Assembly (NCBI GenBank): GCA_021463165.1
Contig: JAJTWY010000011.1
Coordinates: 68,072-127,523, forward strand
From: Pyrinomonadaceae bacterium
GTDB lineage: Bacteria > Acidobacteriota > Blastocatellia > Pyrinomonadales > Pyrinomonadaceae
Reading direction: 5' to 3'
Length of the DNA: 59,452 nucleotides
The notes beneath the pieces were generated by a model. That model had not been told where the DNA came from. It made no database searches and saw only the letters and a list, made by a program, of their open reading frames with translations. This document shows, piece by piece, positions 18,128 through 27,773 of the stretch. The number at the start of each line of letters is the position of its first letter. Position 1 is the first letter of the stretch. A program made the translations under genes and the position numbers.

Positions 18128-18964
18128 GTGTTTTTGCGTTTTCGTTTCCTTTTTTCGGCCGCCGCGATGATCCTGGCATCGATCCCGTTCGTTTTTGGCC
18201 AAACAGCGACGCCGACGCCGGCAGCAAGTCCCAGCCCTACTCCAACACCGGCACCGGCACCGGCCCAAAAGTTTGATATCAAGAATATCACCGCAGAACA
18301 GGTGGTCGAAATCTCGCTGCTCTCGGCGTACGCCTTCGGGAGCGGCCGACCATTACTGAATCAGATAAGAAAGACGACGGCTGAGCGCGGACGGGTAACC
18401 TACACCGCGGCGGACGGCAAGATAGAGCAGGCTTCGTATCAGCGGTTCATTCTTCGTGCGGACGCCTTGGACAAGGAGCGGATACGTTTAGATCAGGAGT
18501 TTCCAAACGCCCGTTACTCGCTGGTTTGGGCCGACGAAAAGATCTTCGGGCTCTATAACAATACTGTCTTTACCCCACGCGAGGATGCGGCGAAGACATT
18601 TGAAAACAACATATTTCGCGGTCTTGAGGCATTTTTGCGATACAAGGAGAACGGCTCGACCATGGAAATGGGCCCGCGTGAAAAGGTAATGGGCGTCGAT
18701 TTCTATACGATCGATATCACCGATACTCGCGGCCGCAAAACCCGATTCTATGTGAGTACGAAGCTATGGCGGGTGATGATGCTCACATATGAGGACGGCG
18801 GGGTTAAATATCGCCGTAAATTCTACGATTATAAGAACGCTCAGGGCACGCTTGTACCGTTCAAGACTGTCTTGTGGGCGGATGACAAGATCATTGAAGA
18901 GACCGAGATCGGGACCATAACCTTTGGACAGAAGGTTGACGAAGAACTCTTCAAAGCAGGTTAG
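18128..18964 (+). CDS. Secreted protein, LolA/outer-membrane lipoprotein-sorting-like
   Basis: A 278-residue protein from a GTG at 18128, which has GAGGAG about 10 bp upstream and directly begins the signal peptide (FRFLFSAAAMILASIPFVFG). A Thr-Pro/Ala-Pro linker follows (18210-18270), then a beta-rich domain with RGRVTYTAADGKIEQASYQR, VMGVDFYTIDITDTRGRKTR and VKYRRKFYDYKNAQGTLVPF. The repeated antiparallel strands resemble the LolA/LppX half-barrel used to carry lipids or lipoproteins, but the resemblance is weak. It ends 25 bp before a strong terminator and appears to be a single-gene unit; a TACAAT -10-like box lies near 18079. Confidence 0.6.
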   Translation: MFLRFRFLFSAAAMILASIPFVFGQTATPTPAASPSPTPTPAPAPAQKFDIKNITAEQVVEISLLSAYAFGSGRPLLNQIRKTTAERGRVTYTAADGKIEQASYQRFILRADALDKERIRLDQEFPNARYSLVWADEKIFGLYNNTVFTPREDAAKTFENNIFRGLEAFLRYKENGSTMEMGPREKVMGVDFYTIDITDTRGRKTRFYVSTKLWRVMMLTYEDGGVKYRRKFYDYKNAQGTLVPFKTVLWADDKIIEETEIGTITFGQKVDEELFKAG

Positions 18965-18989
18965 CTGGCGTGATCTTAGAGTCACTGGG

Positions 18990-19027
18990 GGCTGTTCCGC
19001 CGGAAAGCGGGACAGCCTCTTCTTTTT
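18990..19027 (+). terminator. Intrinsic terminator
   Basis: GGCTGTTCCGC (18990-19000) pairs with GCGGGACAGCC (19007-19017) over 11 bp with one G-T pair and a 6-base loop, followed by TCTTCTTTTT. It ends the LolA-like transcript. Confidence 0.85.
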
Positions 19028-19192
19028 GGTTCCGCGCGGCCGACGGTCCGGGTGCACTCGATGCCAGGCGGAGGGAGCTCGGCACCAAAAATAGGAGATC
19101 GGACTGCTGGAAGACCACTTTTTGCAACTTTCTTGTCCACGATACGTTTAACCCATTGCTTCTCCCCGAAGTGCTTTATCAGGAGATTAACG

Positions 19193-19795
19193 ATGAAACA
19201 GATCAAGGATCTATTTGTAAATATTGGTGTGTCTTGCGTGCTGCTGTTTGCCGCGGTCACTTGTTTTGGGCAGGGAACCATCGAGCCGAGCTATGAGGTT
19301 TCGGTTCAGCTTGTGATGGGGTCAAATGCAACGGGGAACGATGCTCTCCCGACTTCACTCGGCGGTATTTCGCAGCAGCTGAAGAGAAATTTCGCATACA
19401 AGAACTATCGTCTGGGTACGACGATCCTTTCACGGATGTCTAATCATAGTGATTTTGAATACAAGAGCTACGCAAATCTTACCGGCAGCGAGAACGATTC
19501 CCGGATGCGAAACTTTCTTGAAATGAGTATCCGCGGCTTGAAGAAAGGCGAGACTGATCCCGCAGGCTTCAACATTCAGTCGATGCGACTGGGTGCCCGC
19601 GTCCCGGTCGTCATGGGCACGAACAAGGATCCGGACGGCAAAGACGTGCCGGTGGTCAACTACGAGAATATCGGCCTCACGATCAATAGGGTCGCCATCC
19701 CAACAAACAATCCTACTATCATCGGAACGCTCGATATGCCAACGACAAACGAGATGATATTTGTGGTGATGACGGTCAGGGCGGCCGCACAATAG
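19193..19795 (+). CDS. Secreted protein of unknown function
   Basis: A 200-residue protein that begins with a signal peptide (MKQIKDLFVNIGVSCVLLFA ... CFGQ) after an AGGAG site at 19181. The mature part is predicted to be mostly beta strands (SYEVSVQLVMGSN, YRLGTTILSRMSNHSDFEYK, GLTINRVAIPTNNPTIIGTL, TNEMIFVVMTVRA). This could be a small periplasmic beta-sandwich. I do not recognise the family. It lies immediately before the sigma-factor/membrane-partner pair, on the same strand with a 165-bp gap, and could be one of its targets; that is speculative. Confidence 0.55.
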   Translation: MKQIKDLFVNIGVSCVLLFAAVTCFGQGTIEPSYEVSVQLVMGSNATGNDALPTSLGGISQQLKRNFAYKNYRLGTTILSRMSNHSDFEYKSYANLTGSENDSRMRNFLEMSIRGLKKGETDPAGFNIQSMRLGARVPVVMGTNKDPDGKDVPVVNYENIGLTINRVAIPTNNPTIIGTLDMPTTNEMIFVVMTVRAAAQ

Positions 19796-19959
19796 GCTTG
19801 TCCACGCCTTGCCGTCGAAATTTCGCAACAATTTCGGCGGCCGGGCGTGATCTAGATCGAGGCTGGTTTTGTTTTTATACAAGATTGAGTTTTTAATTGT
19901 ATGAATGTATGGCTCACGACAATATCGGATATTTGGTTGCGGAGGTCACGTGCAGACGT

Positions 19960-20541
19960 ATGCCTGACGGTAAACTTTCCGACCACGAACTCGTCGAAGC
20001 CACGCAAAAAGGCGACGAAGCGGCCTTTGCAGAGATAATGTCGCGTTATCGAAGCCCGATAACGAACTATCTCTATAGATTTTTGAACGACTACGAGGAA
20101 GCGGTCGATCTGGCCCAGGAAACCTTCGTGAGGGTCTATTTTGCCCTCGACAGGTACCACACGCAGTACGCCTTTTCGACCTACATCTATCGTATAGCGA
20201 CCAACCTTGCCATAAGCGAGATCCGTAAGCGCAAGCGACGAAAGCTGCTCTCGCTGACGGGGCTGTTTCAGGGTGAGGAAGACAGTTCGTTGGAATTTCA
20301 ACCGCCGGATGATCGGGCGTTGCCCGACGAAGAGCTGGTTGAGGACGAGCGAAGCGAGATGATCGGGCGTGCCATCGCCGCCCTGCCCGAAAAATACCGG
20401 GTGCCGGTCATTCTTCGCGATGTCGAGGGAAGATCGTACGACGAAGTTGCCGAGATAATGCAGCTCGGCCTCGGAACGACAAAATCGCGCATCAGCCGCG
20501 GCCGTGCGCTTCTGAAGGAAAAGCTTCAGAACTATTTATAA
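19960..20541 (+). CDS. RNA polymerase sigma factor, ECF (RpoE-like) type
   Basis: A sigma-70 family factor of 193 residues from the ATG at 19960. Region 2 is clear: AFAEIMSRYRSPITNYLYRF, then EEAVDLAQETFVRVYFAL and YAFSTYIYRIATNLAISEIR. So is region 4: AIAALPEKYRVPVILRDVEG, then SYDEVAEIMQLGLGTTKSRI and SRGRALLKEKL. There is no region 3, as in ECF factors. Earlier in-frame ATGs at 19897 and 19912 lack a ribosome-binding site, while GGAGGT lies at 19941. Its TAA is followed directly by the ATG of the membrane partner gene, which suggests co-translation and anti-sigma control. Confidence 0.9.
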   Translation: MPDGKLSDHELVEATQKGDEAAFAEIMSRYRSPITNYLYRFLNDYEEAVDLAQETFVRVYFALDRYHTQYAFSTYIYRIATNLAISEIRKRKRRKLLSLTGLFQGEEDSSLEFQPPDDRALPDEELVEDERSEMIGRAIAALPEKYRVPVILRDVEGRSYDEVAEIMQLGLGTTKSRISRGRALLKEKLQNYL

Positions 20542-21288
20542 ATGGTCAAGGAAAAGAACATCTACGGTGAGCCGGAAACTGACGAGATCCATCGTTTGTT
20601 AGGCACACTAAAGCGGGTCGAACCTCCAAAGGATTTCGATCTTCGTGTCCGGGCACGTATAGCGAAGGGCCGTCCTGCGGAAGAACGTCGATCGTGGCTG
20701 CCGGTCTCGGTGCGATACGCGGCTCCGCTGTTTCTGGTTGTACTGACGGTCACCGGATTCTTTGGTTACAGAATTCTTACGGATGATCCCGCGAGGGACT
20801 CCTACGTTTCGACCGGCCCGACGGTCGAGGTGGTCACACCGGCGGCTCAGCCTTCAGAAATACAGCGGGTACAAGAGCCGGCGAACGACACACTTGCGTT
20901 ACTACCGAGCGAAAAACCGACGATCGCGCCCGAGAGGGTTGATCGTAAGGACGCCATCAAGCCGGCGGCTCAAGAGAAGAAGAATGAAAAGCCCGGCGGC
21001 GGTTCCTATGAGATCGCGGCCCCCGAATCAAAGGTGATCACACCGGATGTCGACGATAGTGCTCCGGTTCCGGCGAACCGGCCCGTACTTATCTCTGTCC
21101 GCGAATTTCTCGCGTCGTCGGGCGTTAGTGCCTCGGCGATGAGTGCCGGTGGCGAGATACGTTCTGTTAGCGGAAAAGCAGTGGCGGTTGGACTACAGCC
21201 GGGCGATGTCATCGAAACGGTAAACGTCCAGACCGGCCTTATCCGGGTCAAGCGCGACGGCAAGACGATGTCATTCAGGCTTCGGTGA
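20542..21288 (+). CDS. Membrane-anchored partner of the sigma factor with C-terminal PDZ-like domain
   Basis: The 248-residue protein has a cytoplasmic N-terminus with a short anti-sigma-like segment (DEIHRLLGTLKRVEPPKDFD). One transmembrane helix follows (YAAPLFLVVLTVTGFFGYRI), then a long Pro/Ala/Lys-rich periplasmic linker (residues 90-175). The C-terminal domain (EIRSVSGKAVAVGLQPGDVI, then ETVNVQTGLIRVKRDGKTMS) looks like the core of a PDZ domain. Its start abuts the sigma stop, so it is most likely the cognate anti-sigma factor with a sensory PDZ domain. No ZAS zinc motif is visible. The anti-sigma role is inferred from gene order and topology. Confidence 0.65.
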   Translation: MVKEKNIYGEPETDEIHRLLGTLKRVEPPKDFDLRVRARIAKGRPAEERRSWLPVSVRYAAPLFLVVLTVTGFFGYRILTDDPARDSYVSTGPTVEVVTPAAQPSEIQRVQEPANDTLALLPSEKPTIAPERVDRKDAIKPAAQEKKNEKPGGGSYEIAAPESKVITPDVDDSAPVPANRPVLISVREFLASSGVSASAMSAGGEIRSVSGKAVAVGLQPGDVIETVNVQTGLIRVKRDGKTMSFRLR

Positions 21289-22014
21289 GGCGTGAAAAAC
21301 GCGGCTCGGTGTAAGCAAAAGCCCGATCACATAGAGGATCAGTGTGAAAAACTGTAGATAGCCGGTCGCCGACGAATATTTCGGCAGATCGAGCAACCAG
21401 GTAAAGGCTTCCTTTCCAGGATTTTCAAATAGCCGCTGCCACCAGCTCCCCGCCGGGGCGGCGGTCAAGTTTGTCAGAACAAGATACTTCACCACAAAGG
21501 CCAGACCGAAGATCGCGGCGAGATTCTTGAACAGTTTTCTTGCGTCAAATTCAGCAAACAAGGCGTTCCATATCGTCCAAAAGAAACAGAACCCCACGAC
21601 CCAAAACATCAATCCCTGCTCGGGCAGGAGCGAATTGTATAACTGAACTGTCGCGGCGGAGAGAGCCAGCAGCACAGCCACGCTCGCTGCATTCTTCAGG
21701 ATCGTCCTGTTCTCTCTCAGCCAGCCATCGATCTCGATCGAACCCGAACGGGCAAATAGAACCATCGTCAAGGCCGTGAACACGAGACAGATGAGTTCCG
21801 GTTTCATGAAGATGAACGAGCCGTCAGCGGCCGAAAAGCGCAGCCCGCCGAAAAGCGTCACAAGAAGAAAGAGCGCGGGAAGCAGGATGTATATCCTGTA
21901 CGAACGATCAGGTTCGGTGTCCGCTGTCGATCTTTGCGTAGCCATCGCTCGAGCAATACGCGTTTCAACCTCGTCATCCGCCAGTTCAATTATCTGGTCT
22001 TCACGCTCTTCCAT
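21271..22014 (-). CDS. Multi-pass membrane protein of unknown function
   Basis: A 247-residue protein with an acidic cytoplasmic N-terminus (MEEREDQIIELADDEVETRI) and about six hydrophobic helices, for example YIYILLPALFLLVTLFGGLR, LICLVFTALTMVLFA, NAASVAVLLALSAATVQLYN and LQFFTLILYVIGLLL. It shows no transporter or enzyme signature I recognise. It starts 1 bp after the stop of the TPR-like gene on the same strand, so the two form an operon. Its 3' end overlaps the 3' end of the sigma-partner gene by 18 bp (convergent). Confidence 0.55.
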   Translation of the reverse strand: MEEREDQIIELADDEVETRIARAMATQRSTADTEPDRSYRIYILLPALFLLVTLFGGLRFSAADGSFIFMKPELICLVFTALTMVLFARSGSIEIDGWLRENRTILKNAASVAVLLALSAATVQLYNSLLPEQGLMFWVVGFCFFWTIWNALFAEFDARKLFKNLAAIFGLAFVVKYLVLTNLTAAPAGSWWQRLFENPGKEAFTWLLDLPKYSSATGYLQFFTLILYVIGLLLTPSRVFHASPKPE

Positions 22015-22015
22015 T

Positions 22016-22510
22016 CTATTTTCGTTCGCGGGTCAGCTTCATAGGGTTAAAGTCCGAGATGGTGATCTTCAAGCCTTCTTCCATTTCGGCCTTGAGCTCC
22101 GACGCGGTCCTCATTTGCAGCGATCCATCGGTTGCCCGGAAAGCGGGATCGATAGCCATCACGCGGTCGGCAGCCGCGACGCCTTGGGCAAACAATTGGT
22201 CGTCGTTTGAAATTCGGCCCCAACCTTGCCGATAAAAACTGTATGCCGTATAAAACTGCGTCGCCGCATCGCGCTTCTCAGGGTCTGCCTTATCGAATGC
22301 AGCACGCGCACCGATAAAGTCGTCATTCCTGAACAAGGCGACAGCGCGATCGAAGTCGTCGCTGTTGACCGAGTAGGCACCGATCGCGACACTGCCTTTG
22401 GTCGAAACTTCAGCGAGTGTTTTCGGTTCGGAAACGTAGAGAAACACGATGAATACCAGGCCGAGAAAGGTCATTGAAATGCCGCAAATCTGGATATAAG
22501 TCTCTTTCAT
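22016..22510 (-). CDS. Membrane-anchored TPR-like protein
   Basis: A 164-residue protein with an N-terminal transmembrane helix (ISMTFLGLVFIVFLYV) and paired amphipathic helices that look like tetratricopeptide repeats (DDFDRAVALFRNDDFIGARA, then AFDKADPEKRDAATQFYTAY and VAAADRVMAIDPAFRATDG). TPRs mediate protein contacts, and a role in a complex with the six-helix membrane protein encoded 1 bp downstream is plausible. It is divergent from the amidohydrolase genes with 50 bp between. No more specific family is recognised. Confidence 0.55.
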   Translation of the reverse strand: MKETYIQICGISMTFLGLVFIVFLYVSEPKTLAEVSTKGSVAIGAYSVNSDDFDRAVALFRNDDFIGARAAFDKADPEKRDAATQFYTAYSFYRQGWGRISNDDQLFAQGVAAADRVMAIDPAFRATDGSLQMRTASELKAEMEEGLKITISDFNPMKLTRERK

Positions 22511-22560
22511 TGGTATAATCGCCGCAGTTCCAAGAATACATTGTTTCGCAGCCTATCCAT

Positions 22561-24219
22561 ATGAAAAAGACTTTCATTGTAACCGTCCTCCTGCTTTGCG
22601 TTTCAGCGGTTGCCCTCGGGCAGAAATTTACGGCAGACCTTGTTATCGTTAATGCAAACATTAGGACGATGGATGCAAAGAGGTCGGTGGCCAGGGCCAT
22701 GGCCGTCAAAGGTACGACGATCATCGCGATCGGTTCGGATGCGGAGATTCGGGCTTATCAAGGCAGCGAAACACGAGTTATCGACGCCCGCGGCAAGACC
22801 GTCATTCCGGGCTTTAACGATGCTCACGTGCATTTCATGGAGACCGGCCAGCAGCTCTCGTCGGTCGATCTGCGCGATGCGAAAACGCCTGAGGAATTTG
22901 TCGCCCGGATCAAGGCTTTTGCGGCCAAACTGCCTAAAGGCCGCTGGATACTTGGAGGAAAATGGGATCACGAGAATTGGGTGCCCAACAATCTGCCGAC
23001 GGCCGCGATGATCGATGGGGTCACGCCTGATAATCCCGTATTTATCGATCGCCTTGACGGCCATATGGCCCTTGTCAACAGCCTTGCGATGAGGCTCGCG
23101 AAGGTCGATAGGAACACCAAGGACGTGGACGGCGGCCTGATCGTTCGCGATAGTTCGGGAAACCCGACAGGCGTATTCAAGGATGCGGCGATGGGTTACA
23201 TTAGTCGCGTGGTACCCGAGCCTACCTGGGATGAAAGGGTCGAGGCGGCACAGGCCGCAACCGACCACGCGGCAAGCCTCGGCGTTACGAGCGTTCAGGA
23301 TATGTCTGCCGGGACCGACGTCGGCGTTTATCAGGAACTGCTCCGCCGCGGAACACTGAAAACGCGTGTTTACGCGTGCTCGCCGCTTGGCGACTATCAA
23401 CGTTGGCAGAGAACAGGCGTGCGTTATGCCTTCGGCACGCCGATGCTTCGAGTCGGGTGTCTGAAGGGGTTCGCCGACGGCAGTCTCGGTTCGACAACAG
23501 CTTGGCTGTTCGAACCATATCTCGACGATCCAAAATCGTCGGGCCTCGCCAGCGATGAGATAACCAAGACACCTGAGCTGGTCGCGGGAGCCGACAAGGC
23601 CGGCCTCCAGGTCAATATTCACGCCATCGGTGATCGGGCGAATGACGCCATCCTCGATATCTACGAGAAGACAGCCGCGGCCAACGGTGAGCGCGACAGG
23701 CGCTTCCGAATCGAGCATGCACAGCACTTGCGCCAGGAGGACATCGCCCGGTTTGGCAAAATGAAGGTCGTGGCATCGATGCAGCCATTTCACATTATTG
23801 ACGACGGGCGCTGGGCCTGGAAGCGGCTCGACGAGAAGCGATTGAAGGGAACCTACGCTTTCCGTACGATCCTTGACACCGGTGGGGTGCTTGCGTTCGG
23901 CTCTGACTCACCGGTCGCTCCGCTCAATCCGCTCTGGGGGGTCTACGCTGCAGTTACGCGCCGAACTCTCGACGACAAAAACCCCGGCGGATGGATCCCT
24001 GAGCAGAAGATCAGCGTGGATGAAACGGTTCGAGCGTTCACCTGGGGATCCGCCTTCGGCGAGTTTCAGGATAAGTGGAAAGGCACACTCGAGGTCGGAA
24101 AGCTCGCGGATATGGTTGTCCTTTCGGATGATATTTTTTCGATCGACCCGCCGAAGATAAGGGATGTCAAAGTAGTCATGACCGTCACGGACGGACGGGT
24201 CGTGTTCGAGCAAAAGTGA
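22561..24219 (+). CDS. Secreted amidohydrolase (amidohydrolase 3, YtcJ-like)
   Basis: A 552-residue metal-dependent hydrolase with a signal peptide (ending VALGQ). The HxH metal motif is in GFNDAHVHF (H89, H91); the other conserved elements are [63 protein letters not shown] and [11 protein letters not shown]. Members of the YtcJ/NfdA group hydrolyse N-substituted formamides or related amides; the natural substrate is unknown. A second, diverged copy follows with overlapping stop and start (GTGA), so the two are translationally coupled. This copy looks complete and catalytically competent. Confidence 0.88.
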   Translation: MKKTFIVTVLLLCVSAVALGQKFTADLVIVNANIRTMDAKRSVARAMAVKGTTIIAIGSDAEIRAYQGSETRVIDARGKTVIPGFNDAHVHFMETGQQLSSVDLRDAKTPEEFVARIKAFAAKLPKGRWILGGKWDHENWVPNNLPTAAMIDGVTPDNPVFIDRLDGHMALVNSLAMRLAKVDRNTKDVDGGLIVRDSSGNPTGVFKDAAMGYISRVVPEPTWDERVEAAQAATDHAASLGVTSVQDMSAGTDVGVYQELLRRGTLKTRVYACSPLGDYQRWQRTGVRYAFGTPMLRVGCLKGFADGSLGSTTAWLFEPYLDDPKSSGLASDEITKTPELVAGADKAGLQVNIHAIGDRANDAILDIYEKTAAANGERDRRFRIEHAQHLRQEDIARFGKMKVVASMQPFHIIDDGRWAWKRLDEKRLKGTYAFRTILDTGGVLAFGSDSPVAPLNPLWGVYAAVTRRTLDDKNPGGWIPEQKISVDETVRAFTWGSAFGEFQDKWKGTLEVGKLADMVVLSDDIFSIDPPKIRDVKVVMTVTDGRVVFEQK

Positions 24220-25682
24220 ATCCCCTTCGTGCCGCGATATTACAGCTCGCCCTAATAGCTTCGGCTTGGGCCCAGATCCCGGCCGAACTTGTAGTAGTAA
24301 ATGCAAACATCCGTACGATGGATCCCGCCAAACCCCGTGCATCGGCGGTCGCGATAAGGGGAGGCAGGCTCGCTGGCGTAGGTACGGACGAACAAATTCG
24401 CACCTTCGTTTCCTCATCAACCAGGGTCGTCGATGCTGCGGGACGGCTGATGCTGCCCGGATTCAATGATTCCCACGTCCATTTCACAGGGGTCGGAAAT
24501 TGGTTCTCTCACCTTGATGCCTCTTCGCTGGATACTCTTGAAAAGTTACGGTCGCGGATCGCACATTTTACGCGGTTTCTTCCAACAGGCCGATGGTTGA
24601 TCGGAGCGAAACTCGATCCGAAGCTCATTTCGTCGCAGGCTCTGGCCGACCTCGATTCCGTTAGCCCGAACAACCCTCTTCTCATATATCTTCGCGATCC
24701 CGCATCGGCCTGGGCCAATTCGAGAGCTCTGAGAGCCGGTGGTTTTCACCCGGACCGTGAGCCCGGAAATGGAGTCGTGACCGGGCCCGATCTACTGCGC
24801 ATTCGGAATGCTATTCCGAAGGATCACGGCCGCAACTGGGCCGAGATCGCCGAGGCGGCAAGCAATTATGCGGCTTCGCTCGGCGTAACAAGCATTCAGG
24901 ACGTTCATTCGGACAACTTGCTGGGAACCTATCGCATGATGGCTCGATCCGGAAGGTTGAAAACCCGCATTTATGAATGTGTGGGCCTCGAGGCGTGGGA
25001 AAAGGACCCGTCGATCGCGGACAAGGCGGCATCGGGCGATGAAATGGTTCGGGGCGGATGCGTCAAATGGATGATCGATGGCGAGAACGAAGAAAGAAGT
25101 GAACTTGTCAAAAGGATCGCGCGGGCCGACAGTGCGGGTATTCAGGTGGCTATCCACACGATCGGCAGTCGAGCAAATAGGGAACTTATAACGGTGTTTT
25201 CTGATGCCGTAAGCCGTAACGGAGAGCGTGACCGGCGTTTTCGCATCGAACACGCTCATCGGATTGCACGTTCCGAGATAGTTTCGGCCGCGAAAATTGG
25301 GATCGTGCTCTCGATGCAGCCTGCCTTGTTCTATTCAAATATGGACTCCGGTGATGAGTATCCGTTCGTCATTCGAATCGGAGCGAGGCTGGCTCTCGGT
25401 TCAGATGCATCGATGATCGACATCGACCCGCTGGCCGGTATCCACGCCGCTGTGAATTCTGGTGCCAATTCGATATCGATCGAGGATGCGGTACGAGCCT
25501 ACACGCTCGGATCGGCCTACGCGGAGTTCCAGGAGAGGGAAAAGGGCTCGATCTCGCCCGGGAAACTCGCCGATCTCGTTATCCTCTCGGACGATATTTT
25601 TTCAGTTGCTCCCGATAGGATCCAGAACGGGAGGATCATAATGACCATCGTCGGAGGAAAGATCGTTTACGAGAGCCGCTGA
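24216..25682 (+). CDS. Diverged amidohydrolase 3 paralogue
   Basis: A 488-residue tandem paralogue of the preceding gene, started by a GTG that overlaps its stop codon. A signal peptide ([12 protein letters not shown]) and GFNDSHVHF (H87, H89) are kept, as are RIEHAHRI and [11 protein letters not shown]. However, the DGHMALVNS block has become [10 protein letters not shown], the [14 protein letters not shown] segment is deleted, and the histidine after SMQP is lost. Specificity has therefore changed, or activity is reduced or absent. Length is about 60 residues below the first copy. A degenerating duplicate, a regulatory partner or a neofunctionalised hydrolase are all possible. Confidence 0.8.
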   Translation: MNPLRAAILQLALIASAWAQIPAELVVVNANIRTMDPAKPRASAVAIRGGRLAGVGTDEQIRTFVSSSTRVVDAAGRLMLPGFNDSHVHFTGVGNWFSHLDASSLDTLEKLRSRIAHFTRFLPTGRWLIGAKLDPKLISSQALADLDSVSPNNPLLIYLRDPASAWANSRALRAGGFHPDREPGNGVVTGPDLLRIRNAIPKDHGRNWAEIAEAASNYAASLGVTSIQDVHSDNLLGTYRMMARSGRLKTRIYECVGLEAWEKDPSIADKAASGDEMVRGGCVKWMIDGENEERSELVKRIARADSAGIQVAIHTIGSRANRELITVFSDAVSRNGERDRRFRIEHAHRIARSEIVSAAKIGIVLSMQPALFYSNMDSGDEYPFVIRIGARLALGSDASMIDIDPLAGIHAAVNSGANSISIEDAVRAYTLGSAYAEFQEREKGSISPGKLADLVILSDDIFSVAPDRIQNGRIIMTIVGGKIVYESR

Positions 25683-25740
25683 ACTGGTTTTGTCAGCGTT
25701 CGGAGTTGTATAATCTTCGTTTGGCGAACCACTTAATATT

Positions 25741-26286
25741 ATGAAGAAACTAACATTTATATTTTCGCTTTCGTTGATGCTGGCCGCGGGCGTTGCGGCA
25801 CAAGATGCACATAAGCAGGAGCTGAACAGCAAGGGCGAGCCGGTCGTAAAATCTCAGGACAACGCTCCGGTGGACCTGAAATCCGGCCAGTCCATAACTC
25901 GCGGCGATGCGCTCGCTAAGGGCGTTAAGAAACTTTCGGTCGAGACCGCAATGAAAGATCCGATGAAGTATTCCGACAAGACCGTGCAGGTCAACGGCGT
26001 GATCATCCGTTCCTGCAAGACAGAGGGCTGCTGGATGGAAATGGCGGACAAGGTAGGCGGGAGATCGGTTCGTGTCACCTTTGGCGATCACAAATTCTTC
26101 ATTCCGCTCAATGCTGCCGGACTAAAAGTGAAGGCCCAGGGTAAATTTGTGACAAAGATCCTGCCCAAGGATCATGTCGATCACCTCATAAACGACGATG
26201 GGGCAAAATTCCCTAATCGTAATGCGGACGGGAGCGTTACCGAGGTAAAGTTCGACGCAACGGGCGTCGTCCTCACAAAGGAATAG
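25741..26286 (+). CDS. Secreted DUF4920 protein
   Basis: A 181-residue protein with a signal peptide (KKLTFIFSLSLMLAAGVAAQ) and a DUF4920 beta-barrel domain. The core is YSDKTVQVNGVIIRSCKTEG, continuing CWMEMADKVGGRSVRVTFGD and LKVKAQGKFVTKILPKDHV. The cysteine pair in SCKTEGCWM is the family hallmark and could bind metal or form a disulfide. The OB-like fold resembles periplasmic domains that accompany metal handling, but the function is not established. It begins 58 bp after the amidohydrolase pair and may be in the same unit; a two-helix membrane protein follows after 17 bp. Confidence 0.75.
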   Translation: MKKLTFIFSLSLMLAAGVAAQDAHKQELNSKGEPVVKSQDNAPVDLKSGQSITRGDALAKGVKKLSVETAMKDPMKYSDKTVQVNGVIIRSCKTEGCWMEMADKVGGRSVRVTFGDHKFFIPLNAAGLKVKAQGKFVTKILPKDHVDHLINDDGAKFPNRNADGSVTEVKFDATGVVLTKE

Positions 26287-26303
26287 TCGTTCTTCGATAA
26301 ACG

Positions 26304-26522
26304 ATGATCTGGAAGATCGCACTTGTACTCGGGATCCTCGGAACCCTGCTCGGTATAGCGGTGGTTGTGATCTCGGCCGCACTGGTTCCGTTGACCAACG
26401 GCAGGACGAGTGTTGAGGAAGCGATGATCGGTATCATTCCGGGTTCGCTGCTCGTGATCGTATCGTTCCCGTTGTTCTTGATCGGTCTTGTACTCGTCCT
26501 TAAGAATCGCAAGAAGAGCTAG
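26304..26522 (+). CDS. Small two-helix membrane protein
   Basis: A 72-residue protein with two hydrophobic segments (IWKIALVLGILGTLLGIAVV, ISAALVPL and then MIGIIPGSLLVIVSFPLFLI, GLVLVL) and a basic C-terminus (KNRKKS). It lies 17 bp after the DUF4920 gene, suggesting co-transcription. No family recognised. Hydrophobicity and gene packing support it being real. Confidence 0.55.
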   Translation: MIWKIALVLGILGTLLGIAVVVISAALVPLTNGRTSVEEAMIGIIPGSLLVIVSFPLFLIGLVLVLKNRKKS

Positions 26523-26638
26523 ATCCAACTTGCATTTTGGCAAATTTTAAGGGGGCTCCGGCCTCCTTTGGCGTATTCACCGCACAGAAATGGTTTTTCA
26601 TATCTCGTGATTGAAGTAAAATCTACGTTTGACCACAA

Positions 26639-27745
26639 ATGAGGCCATTTAAGATAAGAGATATATCCATTGATCCGCCGCTCATCCTTTCGCCGATGGC
26701 GGGGGTGACGGATTATACGTTCCGCCGCTTGATAAAGCGTCGCGGCGGTGTCGGTCTCGTTGTCTCGGAATTCATCTCGGTTGAAGGGTTGACACGAGGT
26801 AATCCAAAATCGAAACGGCAGATGCGTTTCGATGAGGAAGAGCGGCCATTTGCGGTGCAAATATTCGGTGCGAGGCCCGACCGAATGGCTATGGGGGCCG
26901 AAATGGCACAGGAGGTCGGGGCCGACGTTCTCGATGTTAACTGCGGTTGCCCTGCACCGAAGGTTGTCAAGAACGGAGGTGGTTCCGGCCTGCTTCGCGA
27001 GCCGAAGCTTCTCGAATCGATCCTGAAGGAAATAAAAAGGACGATAACCATCCCTCTGACCCTCAAACTTCGGACGGGCTATAGTGAGTCGTCAATAAAC
27101 GTGGTCGATGTCGCCAAGATGGCAGAACAGTGCGGGGTTGAGCATATTCAGGTGCACGGCCGGACTCGCGAGCAAGGTTACAAGGGCCTCGCGAACTGGG
27201 ATCGGATACGTGAGGTCAAGGAGGCGGTCAGCATTCCTGTTTCCGGCAACGGTGATGTTACTACGATCAAGTACGGTATCGACCGCTGGCGCGAGACCGG
27301 TGTGGACGGCATCTTGATAGGCCGTGGAGCAATGCAGAACCCTTGGATCTTCCGGCAATTTGCCGACGTCCTCGCGGGGCGTGAGCCATACCAGCCGGAT
27401 ATTGCTGAAAAAAAAGAGGTGCTGCTTGAGTTCTTCTCGATGTGTCGCGAAGAAATGCCCGAGATCGTAAGCCTTGGAAAGATGAAGCAGCTTGCGGGAC
27501 AGTTTACAAGGGGCCTTGTTGGCGGAGCGCAGTTTCGGCAGACGCTCTATCATTCACATTCGGCCGACGAGATCCTCGATAATATTTCGATCTATTTCGA
27601 AACCCTCGAAAAACGGAGCACTTTCGGTGACGGTGCAGTCGAGGCGGATGACGACCGTGATCTTGTAATTGAGTCCTGCGATCTATCGGCAGCGGGCACG
27701 AATTATGCCCTTGCCGGTAGCGGTGTCACCGCAATGGCAGAATAG
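26639..27745 (+). CDS. dusB: tRNA-dihydrouridine synthase, DusB-like
   Basis: A 368-residue flavoenzyme that reduces uridines in the tRNA D-loop using FMN and NADPH. The TIM-barrel motifs are SPMAGVTDYTFRRLIKRRGG, FAVQIFGARP, VLDVNCGCPAPKVVKNGGGS with the catalytic cysteine (C104), and VHGRTREQGYKGLANWDRIR. The FMN-phosphate site is VSGNGDVTT ... GVDGILIGRGAMQNPWIF. In related enzymes the residue before the GCP motif is often Met; here it is Cys102. The C-terminal helical tRNA-binding domain is present, followed by about 45 extra residues. The start follows the usual MxPFKIRDI pattern. Confidence 0.92.
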   Translation: MRPFKIRDISIDPPLILSPMAGVTDYTFRRLIKRRGGVGLVVSEFISVEGLTRGNPKSKRQMRFDEEERPFAVQIFGARPDRMAMGAEMAQEVGADVLDVNCGCPAPKVVKNGGGSGLLREPKLLESILKEIKRTITIPLTLKLRTGYSESSINVVDVAKMAEQCGVEHIQVHGRTREQGYKGLANWDRIREVKEAVSIPVSGNGDVTTIKYGIDRWRETGVDGILIGRGAMQNPWIFRQFADVLAGREPYQPDIAEKKEVLLEFFSMCREEMPEIVSLGKMKQLAGQFTRGLVGGAQFRQTLYHSHSADEILDNISIYFETLEKRSTFGDGAVEADDDRDLVIESCDLSAAGTNYALAGSGVTAMAE

Positions 27746-27773
27746 TTTGGTTTGTTTTTGGAGGTAGATCAAA

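Noticed and set aside
22603..23793. 396-codon open frame antisense to the first amidohydrolase
   Set aside because: It lies entirely within a clear amidohydrolase gene and its translation resembles no protein family; it is a by-product of codon bias.
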